From positions 1 through 22,832 of the forward strand of contig JADNRY010000878.1 in the NCBI GenBank assembly GCA_015501585.1: a stretch of 22,832 bases of DNA, written 5' to 3'. Source of the DNA: Rhodocollybia butyracea. Lineage: Eukaryota; Basidiomycota; Agaricomycetes; Agaricales; Omphalotaceae. Shown in pieces: positions 10,457 to 19,025 of the stretch; the stretch's first letter is position 1, and every line of letters starts with the position of its first letter. The notes under the pieces were generated by a model. The model had not been told where the DNA came from, searched no databases, and was given only the letters and a program-made list of their open reading frames with translations. The position numbers and the translations under genes are program-made.

Positions 10457-11087
10457 GTAGAGATGTCCACAAGTCCAGGTCTTTACAGGTACTCGCAGGT
10501 AAGTTCCATGGGAAAACCTGCGAGTATGTGACCTGTGGATCCCAGGATCCATTTCCCATGGGTCCAGTGCAGGTCACATGTCGGACTTTGGAGAATTTCA
10601 GCTGACTTGCAGGTACTTGCGGGTATTTTTATGACTTGTACAAGCAATGTAAACCCATACATTTGTTAATTAGTGCTCAAAATTTATAGTACAAGCAACA
10701 ATATTTGTCAGTTAACACTCAAAACTTACAGTAAGTCACAGTATCATATTTATTATAGTACTTCTCAAGTACTGGCACATATGTTTTGTGTTAGTACATA
10801 TTTATTTCATAACTAGGTATGAAACAATAGTAGACAGTTACAGTACAATGTTTTATAAATGGTATGTATCATAAAACAGGTAAGTACTATATTAATAATT
10901 ATTAGTTCACTCTTTGGCATACATACACAAAAACCTGCAAGTACTTGCAAACTCACAGGTAAATTACCTGTGAGTCAAAGATCCGTTCCCACAGATCTTC
11001 CGCAGGTCACAAGTCAAGACTTTTGGGCCACAGGTACTTGCACGCCAGATCCAAGTATACTTGGATCCAGACTCATGGACATCTCTA
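10457..11087. mobile_element. hAT-like MITE copy 1
   Basis: The ends are inverted: TAGAGATGTCCACAAGTCCA (from 10458) against a right end whose reverse complement is TAGAGATGTCCATGAGTCTG. The flanks are GTTCTACA on both sides (10449-10456 and 11088-11095), an 8-bp direct repeat as made by hAT transposases, with one unexplained extra G at 10457. The interior contains nested palindromes (CCATGGG..., GGATCCCAGGATCC, CAAGTATACTTG, ACAGGTAAATTACCTGT). It has no transposase, so it is non-autonomous. It shares its terminal sequence with the copy at 12713-13129 and interrupts a reading frame of the methyltransferase gene. Confidence 0.85.
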
Positions 11088-11095
11088 GTTCTACA

Positions 11096-12712
11096 CATGT
11101 AAAGTGATTAAGTTCAAACATCACACAATAAACAACAGTGAAGGACTCACCAAAAAACTTATACCCTCAGTCCCTTATATATCAAAACTCCACATTCTTG
11201 GTATATACTGCAAAATCCAGACTCCAAATATAAAAAGTTCCTCCATTAATTTTTTCTTTCTCACCGGCTCACTCAGATGCTCATTGATTCTGCCCAAGTC
11301 AATCCCAAACTTACTCCTGTGATGTTTCAAAAACCAACTTGCTGAAATGCCTGAACTTCTCGACAAAGTAATCAGGCTTGAAGAGCTAAAACTGGCGGTA
11401 CATATCCAGCTCATTTCCATTTTATTTCTCTTACAATGTATAACAATCTTCTCTTGTCTGAGATGTTATCAAAGATGATTATGTCAAACTGCCTGACCTC
11501 CGGCGCATTCCTATAATCAGACCTTATTTGACTAACAAGGTGTGTTCCAAACACACGGACAGGAGAAAGCTCATAACAAAAGGCCCAGGCAAACATAACA
11601 TCAATATTGACCTTGCTGTCCTTGAGCCTGAGAATCAGTCACAGACTACAGTCACTCCTCTCATTGGTGGTCTCACACAATCATACTTCCATTAAAACCT
11701 CCTCGTTATTGAACCGGCCCTGTCAAGGTCTCAAGAGAAGGAAAAGAAATGAAGGGTTCAACTGCAGCTCGAAAATGCTAACAAACAACGGTTGGCTGTC
11801 ATCAATAATTGTTACAAATGTTCAAGGGCTGAATGGAACTACTCCAAAGAGGATAGACTTGAGAGCGGATCTAGGTTTCTAAAGGCCATTGTTATTGATG
11901 GAGTCACTTATAAGGTTTGTATATTCAACTTTCACTGGGAATAAGTACTTTTAACTCCTTTTCAGCTGGGCAATACTGTTATAGTGCCTATCAGGGTTGA
12001 TTCTGAAGACTCAACAATTAAAATACCTTCCCTTCTACCACTGCCAATAACAGTTGCAAAGGCCAAAATATTTGAAGACTACTTCAATTGGTAAAAACCT
12101 CTTGCTGTCGCTTAATGTCTTTCACTTAATTCATCTGCACTAGGTTTGCACAGATTATCTACATCAACTTGGCAGGGCAGATACATGTCCAATGGTTCAA
12201 TCACAGAAGCAAAACTGCAAGAGGGAAAATGGCCAATTCACAAGAGCTCTACCTCCAGGCTCTGTGTGTACCTGTCTCCTTCTATACTATCACTGCAAAG
12301 ATTGAAGTCCAGTATTTCAAAACTGTGACTAGCAGGTATCCCAGCACTGATAAAATATCAATCAGCAAATACTTTTGCAAGTGAGTGATTGTCCACACTT
12401 TTCTCCTTTCTCTGATCTAATTTTTTTGTTCTCTGTCCAGAAATGAGTATGATCCAAAAACAGCATCATTCACAGACATCCGCAATGAATTCTATGTGTT
12501 CTACTACAACAAAAATGATAATTGTCCTGTATGTGACATTGTTCAAGAAGAAAGCAATAAGCAGATTCCAATGTCAGCAAAAAACAAAACATTGCTTGCT
12601 TTTCATGGACATGAGTTTCATGTTGATGACTATGTCCTTTATTCATCTTGTGATAGTGCTGGAGATATTGGCCAGATTGTGTTCTTTGATTTCCCGAGAG
12701 ATACATCTTTGG
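11096..12712 (+). pseudogene. DNMT1-family methyltransferase: N-terminal region, BAH1 and start of BAH2
   Basis: Blocks in order are KKLIPSVPYISKLHILGIY, LPKSIPNLLL, TGA, QLAEMPELLDKVIRLEELKL, DDYVKLPDLRRIPIIRPYL, NINIDLAVLEPENQ and LAVINNCYKCSRAEWNYS. A BAH domain follows (VIVPIRVDSEDSTIKI, then WFAQIIYINLAGQIHVQWFN, then ELYLQALC). The second BAH starts FHGHEFHVDDYVLYSS, then GDIGQIVFFDFPRDTS. Introns with clean borders are 11915-11965, 12091-12143 and 12381-12440. BAH domains bind nucleosomes or partner proteins and are typical of DNMT1-type maintenance and fungal methyltransferases. In-frame stops occur near 11320 (TGA), at about 11692 (TAA) and at 11750-11752 (TGA), and there is a frame slip around 11400-11460, so it is inactive. 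The exon ends exactly at the 8-bp repeat of the second MITE. Confidence 0.85.
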
Positions 12713-13129
12713 TAGAGATGTCAACAAGTCCAAGTACTTGTTTCCCACAAGTAGCAACAAGTCACAAGTATTGCCTTTGGGTCCACAAGTCAAGGACCAT
12801 TATTGTGTGCCCAGGTAATGTTATTAGGTGTCACTCTGGACATTAAATAGCCCTATGATGCTGCCTTGCATGAAATATATGTTCTTTACATGGTATTATA
12901 ACAATAGAATACTATGGAATACCTGATTTATCTTTGTAAATACCAACTACTTGCAGGTAATTGTGAGTATGAGTCGTGGGAATACTTGCAAATAGCCGGG
13001 CAGGGTACTCAGGAGTCCAAGTACTTGTTTTCCACAAATCACAATGGGTCACAAGTATTGCCTTTTGGTCCACAAGTACTTGGACCACAAGTCCAAGTAT
13101 TACTTGACTTGGAGTTGTGGATATCTCTA
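12713..13129. mobile_element. hAT-like MITE copy 2 with perfect 8-bp target duplication
   Basis: The 417-bp element has inverted ends: TAGAGATGTCAACAAGTCCA at left, and a right end whose reverse complement is TAGAGATATCCACAACTCCA. Perfect direct repeats ATCTTTGG flank it (12705-12712 and 13130-13137), the 8-bp duplication characteristic of hAT elements. The interior is rich in CAAGTACTTG-type palindromes (CACAAGTACTTGGACCACAA near 13071) and has no transposase. It splits the BAH2 exon of the DNMT1-like gene. Taking out the element plus one repeat joins PRDTSL to EPIMVMKRLGW in frame. Confidence 0.93.
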
Positions 13130-13137
13130 ATCTTTGG

Positions 13138-13692
13138 AACCTATAATGGTTATGAAGAGACTTGGATGGATGTCATCTCTGAAAGGAATTATTCCAGAGG
13201 AGAAAATGATCAATGAGGTGAGTGACTCTTCATTAAAGCTACCACGATTACCTGATTTCGAATTAGAAGGAACTTTTCTGTACCAAAAACCATGAGCGCA
13301 ACTACAACTGGGTTAATGCTGAGTCTCTCATCCAAATTTGCCATGTTGTTGCTGCCAAATATTGCTCAATTGGTATAGAGAATTGGATTCTCCATTCTCC
13401 AGACCATTTCTATGTTTGTTATTGCTTTTCATCTCTTAACGCAAAGACCTGGGATTCCAAGAGATGCATCACATGCAAAGAGGTCACTGTCTGTAAACAG
13501 TGTCATAACAGTTGTCTTCAAGAGAGCAAATTATTGAATACATTCATGTAACAAAAGACTACACTTTATGCACTAGATGTGCTTCTCTATGTCTTTGGAG
13601 GATGTGGTGCTTTTGGCATAGCAGTTGCTGAAGGTAGTTTGAGCTTTGATATTACTCATGTGATTGAGATTGCGCCATCCACTGTACATATA
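13138..13692 (+). pseudogene. DNMT1-family methyltransferase: end of BAH2 to catalytic motif I
   Basis: The frame continues from the empty MITE site with EPIMVMKRLGW. An intron at 13218-13266 follows, then KELFCTKNHERNYNWVNAES, completing BAH2 (KELF is a typical late-BAH2 word). CITCKEVTVCKQCH is a Cys-rich linker. The catalytic domain begins near 13575 with LDV...FGGCGAFGIAVAEG and ITHVIEIAPS, the S-adenosylmethionine-binding motif I and the acidic loop after it. Four extra residues (LLYV) stand between LDV and FGG, where the family has none. An upstream TAA (near 13550) breaks the frame. The sequence loses similarity shortly after IEIAPS, just before the foldback element. Confidence 0.88.
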
Positions 13693-13799
13693 AGTATAGG
13701 AATTTTGCATTTTACCTGCGAGTATGAAAATGATGCCCTCTTACTCTTAGTCTGAACTCTCCCAAAACCACACATCAGGAAAATACCCCCTTTACTCAA

Positions 13800-15225
13800 G
13801 GAAGACTGACCAGGTGGAGATGACCCAGATGGAAAGTGACCAGGAAGTGAGTGGGGGAGCGTAGAGAGGGTCCTAAGCGAATGTGAATGGGCCCTACCTC
13901 GGAAAAATTGAGTGAAAATTGAAGGAGTTATGGCAAAAACATTGAAAATCACCTATATGACGAGAGAGAGATGGAAAAAGTTGGGAATTGCTCTAGCGTG
14001 AGTAAGGCGATAGTGAGGAGGTACCTAGGGGATCTAAACGAGCCCTGGACGAAAGAAATTGAATAAGAACTGATGGAATTATGGCAAAGACAGCGAAAAT
14101 CACCTAAGTGAGACAGACCTGGGGACAGTAACCAAGATGGGGAGCTATTCAAACGATATTGAAGCGGTGGGGAGAGGGTCCCTAGGGGATCTAAATGAGC
14201 TCTACATCGAAGAAATTGAGTGAAAACTGGAGGAGATATGATAAGAACACCAAAACTCACCTAAGTGGGACAGACAGTGATGACCCAGATGGGGAGTTGC
14301 TGAGACAAAATTAAAGAGGCAGAGAGGAACAGTAAGAAGGAGTAAAAATGCAATGCTCTATCATGACCAGTTCCAAAGAACCTCGAGAAAGGTGGCAGCT
14401 GCCTGTAACTGTGCTATCTTAACTATGTCCAAGCTCGGCCTCTCAAGAAAGACAGTTACAGTGAGAAAATAAACAAAACAAATGGGTAATAAAGAAAGAC
14501 TAATGGTGGATGGATTTGTTGGCAACACAGCAGGGAATCCCAGAGACGATGGTGGAGGAGCGAGAACATGCAAGTTGAATGATTTGTCATAAGTTCAACA
14601 ACACATGACCATCAGACTTGGGCATTTTTTTTGTCTTCTTACTATATCTCCTGCAGTTTTCATGCAATTTCTTCGAAGTAGGGCTCACTCACATTGCCTA
14701 AAGACATTCTCTATGCTGCTTTGATCTCATATGATCAGTTCCCCATGTTGTTCAGCACTCCTCAGTTCATTCTCACTTAAGTGATTTTCGCTGTTTTTGC
14801 CATATTTCCATCAGTTTCCATTCGATTTCTTTCGTCCAGGGCTCGTTTAGATCCCCTAGGTACCCCCTCACTATCGCTTTACTCACGCTAGAGCAATTCC
14901 CAACTTTTTCCATCTCTCTCTCGTCATATAGGTGATTTTCAATGTTTTTGCCATAACTCCTTCAATTTTCACTCAATTTTTCCGAGGTAGGGCCCGTTCA
15001 CATTCGCTTAGGATCCTCTCCATGCTCCTCTACTCCCTTTCTGGTCACTTTCTATCTTGTTCATCTCCTCCTGGTCAGTCTCACTTAGGGGATTTTTGAT
15101 GTTTTTGCCATCTCTCCCTTGGTTTTCTTTCAATTTTTTCAATGTAGGGCACATTCACAGTCTCTAGGGAGCCTCTCTATGTTCCTTTATTCACTTCCTG
15201 TCTTTGCACTTTCCTACCCTGGTCC
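13800..15225. mobile_element. Long foldback element with arms made of tandem ~150-bp units
   Basis: The left arm (about 13800-14350) carries three to four tandem units of roughly 150 bp. Each contains words like GAAATTGA, ATTATGGCAAA, GAAAATCACCTA and GGATCTAAACGAGC. The right arm (about 14630-15225) carries the same units in reverse complement, for example GTGATTTTCGCTGTTTTTGC and TCGTTTAGATCCCCTAGGTA. The closest pair is 13954-14104 with about 14785-14935, nearly identical. A ~280-bp non-repeated centre joins the arms. No transposase is seen; open frames on the minus strand are repeat translations of the units. It lies between catalytic motif I and motif IV of the methyltransferase gene. 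The exact ends are not resolved and I could not identify a target duplication. Confidence 0.8.
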
Positions 15226-15420
15226 CATCCCACACCCCCAGTTGTATAGAATTTGTCTAGATACCTAATGACCTCTGTCTACACAATTGATCTTTTTTAA
15301 ACCTAAACCTCATTCAAGTTCAACTTAAATAGCAACTTTGGGCATTACTACTCTACAGTTGAAATATACTCAGGTTGGCCTCAAGTTGGCAAATATACTC
15401 AAGTTGGCTTGAGTCTATTA
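15226..15420. other. Flank between foldback element and the next methyltransferase exon
   Basis: Contains a short direct repeat (AATATACTCAGGTTGGC near 15363 and AATATACTCAAGTTGGC near 15393). It ends with a possible acceptor, GAGTCTATTAG, directly before the coding block at 15421. No coding motif. Confidence 0.4.
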
Positions 15421-16213
15421 GCCTTTTCCTGATGCAATTCTTAATATATCTGTCAATGATGCAGTTCGGTATATTATCAAAAAGAACCTCAACAAAAACA
15501 ATCCAGATGATAGTCCCATAACCAAAGCAACTGGCAAGCCAGTAGAATTTTCTCTTCAGCCAGGTGACACTGAAGTTCTGATTGCTAGTTTTCCCTGGTG
15601 CGCTTTTTTTCTGCATGCTTTTGAAGCTGAGCTGATTTTACACTTGCAGTCAGCCACATTCGACTTAAAATATATATCAGAATGCAAACAATATAAAAAC
15701 AAATCTCACACTCCCACTGCTTAGCCTCATCAATCACTTGAGGCAGAAAATAATTATTTTAAAAAATGTTGTAGGCTTTTTGTCATGCCAATTAATGGGG
15801 GTGCAGAATGGCTGACATCGCATTGAAGGTGGCATTAAGCAAGGAGTCCTCAAGCTGCTTATTTGATGTCTAAATGAAATGGGTTTTATTTGTCTTTTTT
15901 CATTGTATATATGACAATGTTCCTGATATACATCATCTAGCTATCAAATCCAATTCTCACATTTACAAGCTGGTCACTATGGTGTACCTCAAGGTCATGT
16001 TTGATTCTTTTTGGTCACCAGCCTTCCTGGGATACTGCTACCCGAGTTTCCTCAGCCCCTATATGCCTTTCTCTTGGAGAGTGTTTCCCTTACTTGCATC
16101 TAAATTTTGCAGATGGTCAGACCATTTCTCCAACTCATGTCTTGTAAAGCACTCTGTTCCCTTTTGTCACAGTTGCTGGTGCTATCAGCAACCTCCGTTG
16201 TTTCAACTGGTAC
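15421..16213 (+). pseudogene. DNMT1-family methyltransferase: catalytic motifs IV, VI and VIII
   Basis: PDAILNISVNDAVRYIIKK and KPGD-like LQPGDTEVLIASFP lead to intron 15598-15649. Splicing TG to T makes the catalytic Cys codon, giving FPCQPHS (motif IV, PCQ), followed by NIYQNANNIKTNLTLPLLSL. Next is IIILKNVVGFLS, motif VI, where the normally invariant Glu of ENV is Lys (AAA at 15762-15764). HRIEGGIKQGVLKLLI follows, then TGA and intron 15883-15940 into YQIQFSHLQAGHYGVPQG. In motif VIII (Q-x-R-x-R) the two arginines read His (CAT) and TGA (16002-16004). LPEFPQPLYAF, NFADGQTISPTHVL, TAA and VTVAGAISNLRCFNW end the plus-strand part. The enzyme would add methyl groups to cytosine C5; this copy cannot. 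The gene resumes on the other strand at 17795. Confidence 0.92.
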
Positions 16214-16940
16214 TAATAACATTTACATCATAACAGCTCAACGACTTATACTGTTACAGGGGCCATCATGGTTAATTTCTGAAACTAGTAAGAAACATCA
16301 AAAAGACATATGTTTCCTGCATGGGATGCATCAATAGTATACTTGAACAGCTTTTTCCTCTTTTCCTCTCACCATCCAAATCAGCTTTGGAAGGCATACA
16401 TGGATTAAAATGCATTGTATTTACTAAAGGTAAAATTCAGCCATTATATATCCTTTATCTTCAACTCGGAAACCTTTGCTTGTTGGCCTCTTTCAATTGG
16501 ATCTCTTCACTGGGAAGTCGAAGTAGGTTATGGACCTATTGAGTATGTTTGTTGCCTTGCGATTAACAGTGATTGACTGACCTATTCTGACCAGCAAACA
16601 AGCTGTTCTTGAGGCCGTTGATCAGAGGCTGGGCCAGGTCACATCCTCATTGAACTATGCTTGCCTTATAGATGTGTGTATCGAGGCCCAGGAAACCTGT
16701 GGGTGATTCAGACAAGGCTTTTTTTGTCATCTTGCACTATTTTATTTCTTGGTTCCCAATATTGTTATCAATGTCATACGTAGTTACAGGTTATCAGTAT
16801 TATGTACATATTATTGTGTCCGCACACTACAAGGGCATTATATAGTGTCTTTGGATCCAGATATACATTCTATTCATTGCGGTTTGCTGAACAGACAAAT
16901 CAACCTAAGAAAAGCCACCCCCAGGTTCTTACACACAGTA
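16214..16940. other. Unassigned segment inside the inverted block; possible exons
   Basis: If the 3' part of the methyltransferase was inverted, this stretch was originally downstream of its stop codon. On the plus strand one spliced reading looks coding: FACWPLSIGSLHWEVEVGYG, a possible intron of about 52 nt ending CTGACCAG near 16593, then KQAVLEAVDQRLGQV and SSLNYACLIDVCIEAQE. I do not recognise it. A CA/TA-rich remainder shows nothing. Confidence 0.25.
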
Positions 16941-17795
16941 TCAGTCAATTTCAATTTGGTTTTGCTTGTACTGCCTGTACAGGGCTTTCTTGATTTCCTC
17001 CTCAAGCGCAAGAGAAAGTTGCCAGGGAACGGCATTCCCAATGCAACAATGCTATGCAGATGGGTGTCAGGTCAACACTGCACAAAACCTAAATATGTTC
17101 ATACCACCTAGAAAAATGCAGTGAGCAGACAGTCTTCTGAGTATTGGATAGTATAACCTAAAGTTATCACACTATCTTCAATTGCATAAAAAACAAAATG
17201 ATCTGGAAAGCCTTGTGAGCAAGCCACCTCATGGACGGTGAGAATTCGACGACACTAAGTGACTAGCCACTTGAGAAGTAACTTTAAAGGTAATTCAAGA
17301 TAAACACACACATGGATGGATAACTGAGGATTGTTTCGCAGTCGGAGAGACATTTGTTATCATTGTCATAAAGTAGCAATCAGGATTGAGACACTTGTAC
17401 AAACCTTGGTGTAAGATCAGTACAGTGATTTGCAAGTAAGCACTCATAAAGACTGCTACTTTTGTTCCCACTACTTTTGACAAAATACACAGAAAGATTC
17501 CAGGTTTGAAACTGGGCAAGGTGTGGTGGCAAGCCTGGAAAAAAAATATCAGTGAATAAGCATGCTAATATTCATCTGCTCACCTTGGTGATCAGAAGCA
17601 GGTTCAGATGTTACATTAATAACTCTGACAACATTCTCTGAGAAGCCCAGAATATTTAGCAATGCTTCACCTACCTTTCTACAGTCTTCAGGGGAAATTT
17701 CCTGGTGAAATGTTGTATATCTGTAACCACATCATTCCTCCAAACTTGTAGTTGAAACCTTGAATGAGCGGGATGCTCATAAGGATTTTCTCCAT
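16941..17795 (-). pseudogene. DNMT1-family methyltransferase: target-recognition region, motifs IX and X, C-terminus
   Basis: On the minus strand, ENPYEHPAHSRFQLQV continues exactly where the plus-strand part stops (ISNLRCFNW). It is followed by TDIQHFTRKFPLKTVER, intron 17625-17674, VINVTSEPASDH, intron 17535-17583 and LPPHLAQFQTW. Then come LNPDCYFMTMITNVSPTAKQ and SSVIHP, an intron ending at 17255, RRILTVHEVACSQGFPD (motif IX region) and HFVFYAIEDSVITL. IGNAVPWQLSLALEEEIKKA (motif X) and a stop at 16941-16943 close the protein. Arginines expected in RExAR read His and Cys, both explained by CpG transitions. All splice borders are read on this strand, so the block is a genuine piece of the gene. 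Together with the plus-strand part it gives one near-complete C-terminal domain without overlap, which points to inversion rather than to a second gene copy. Confidence 0.9.
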
Positions 17796-17888
17796 TGTTC
17801 AAGCCCCACCAACCCCCACCAACAAAGATGTACCTGACAAGGAACCGTAGGAATATTTGCTTGGCCCTCCTTCCCATGATGCCCCCCT

Positions 17889-18420
17889 GTAACAGTATCA
17901 GTGTTCACAGATGGAGTGAGAGTAATAAGACGAGAGTAGAACATAGCACAAGGTAAGTGAGCAAGAATAGACAATAGCACAATAATAAAGCAATGGCGAG
18001 TGGGCAGGATAAAGATAGTACAACTAGTTCACATACCAGTAGCTACAGTGAGAGAGAACGTTCCATAGATAGTAACGAAGTGAGAAGACTGTTCCATAGT
18101 AAGTATAATGAATATGATAGATGACGAAGTCCAACAGTGATCAACTGGGGTGCTAAGTTGTAGGTACCCAAAGCTTTATGCGCTGATGTGGTAAATAGAA
18201 AGAACAAAGAAAATAATGGAATAAGGTTGAGGAATAAAGAAAGCAAAGAGAAGAAAGGATATCCTCATGCTTATCCCGAAGTGTGCGAGGTAGCGGGACT
18301 TCTATGTGGCGCGCGCAGCCCGGATCGGCTTCACTGCGACAATAACATCTCAAGTAAACAGTGGTAAAGCCACCGAGGTAATCAACCATACCGTCTGGCC
18401 CAAGTACTACTACATCACAT
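17889..18420. repeat. LTR-like sequence (TGTAACAG...CATCACA)
   Basis: The 532-bp stretch has TG...CA ends with a short imperfect inverted terminus (TGTAACA / TGTGATG). It begins about 90 bp from the inversion-side end of the methyltransferase block and is not coding in any recognisable way. It contains AT-rich runs (GAAAATAATGGAATAAGG) and a GC island (GGCGCGCGCAGCCCGG near 18308). No 5-bp flanking repeat, primer-binding site or second copy is visible, so this is tentative. Confidence 0.35.
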
Positions 18421-18686
18421 TGACACCTTGAAGATCATGCTAATAATCATTTGTGGAATCAATGATATGCTGTTCAATTGGGTTGGCATAGGGCTTGCAT
18501 AGGGCCATGATTCCAGCCTTGTTTCAGCGTTTCCGGCTGAATCCCTGGCTGAATAAACTTGATAGATATATATGTTGAGATTAATAAGTTCAATAGAACT
18601 GAGCCTCAAGCTAGCCTCAAGCCCAAAGGAACAAATCACAAACAAATCATTCAAGTCCACCTGAATCCTGAATCCTGATGATGCAA

Positions 18687-19025
18687 TGTTGAAGGAAGAC
18701 AAACTAGCTCAAGGAACTATTAACCTTCCCTCTGATGAAGGCAATGCATTTCCACCTGTCTAAACTTGACAGACAGTGTCACCTTTGACAGATGGTGACA
18801 CCTTTTGACAGATAGTTTCACCTTGACAGTAGAACCTTCTAGAACTACCCAGAGTAGGTAGAACCTTCTGGAACTACCCAGAGTAAAGTACTCTGGGTCC
18901 TATTTAGTTACACATGTATATAAGTAGTGGGGTCTGCTCCTACAGTCCCCAGACTCAAGAACATCTTATTGTCTTCATACAAGCATCTCTCTCTCACACT
19001 TAGCTTCTTACTTCCCCTATCAACA
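18687..19025 (+). repeat. Probable copia-type solo LTR
   Basis: The 339-bp stretch starts TGTTGAAGGAAGACAAACTA and ends CCCCTATCAACA, so its ends are the perfect inverted hexamer TGTTGA...TCAACA. It has a promoter-like TATATAAG (18917-18924) about 100 bp before the right end and internal short repeats. No internal retroelement genes lie next to it. The 5-bp flanks (TGCAA and CATTA) differ, so either recombination has replaced a flank or the ends have drifted. Confidence 0.65.
18764..18897 (+). promoter_or_regulatory. Repeated upstream motifs in the LTR
   Basis: Four TTGACAG words (18769, 18787, 18808, 18826) alternate with TCACC (18780, 18800, 18820). Two copies of TAGAACCTTCTRGAACTACC follow (18832 and 18860), each containing the imperfect palindrome GAACCTTCTRGAAC and ending in CCAGAGTA; CTCTGGGT follows. 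The arrangement upstream of a TATA-like sequence resembles enhancer repeats of an LTR promoter. No binding factor can be named. Confidence 0.5.

Noticed and set aside
12470..12793. 107-codon open frame on the minus strand
   Set aside because: It is antisense to the BAH2 exon and extends into the MITE; the plus-strand frame has the recognisable domain and splice borders.
13656..14260. Two ~100-codon minus-strand open frames with similar sequence
   Set aside because: The similarity comes from the tandem ~150-bp units of the foldback element; no protein family features.
15421..15437. CCTTTTCCTGATGCA resembling the terminus of the 3025-3597 element
   Set aside because: Here it encodes F-P-D-A at the start of a methyltransferase exon; the match is short and unsupported by further arm sequence.
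16941..17795. An independent second DNMT1 gene on the minus strand
   Set aside because: It starts at the residue after the plus-strand part ends and repeats none of it; one inverted gene explains both more simply, though two complementary truncated copies cannot be wholly excluded.
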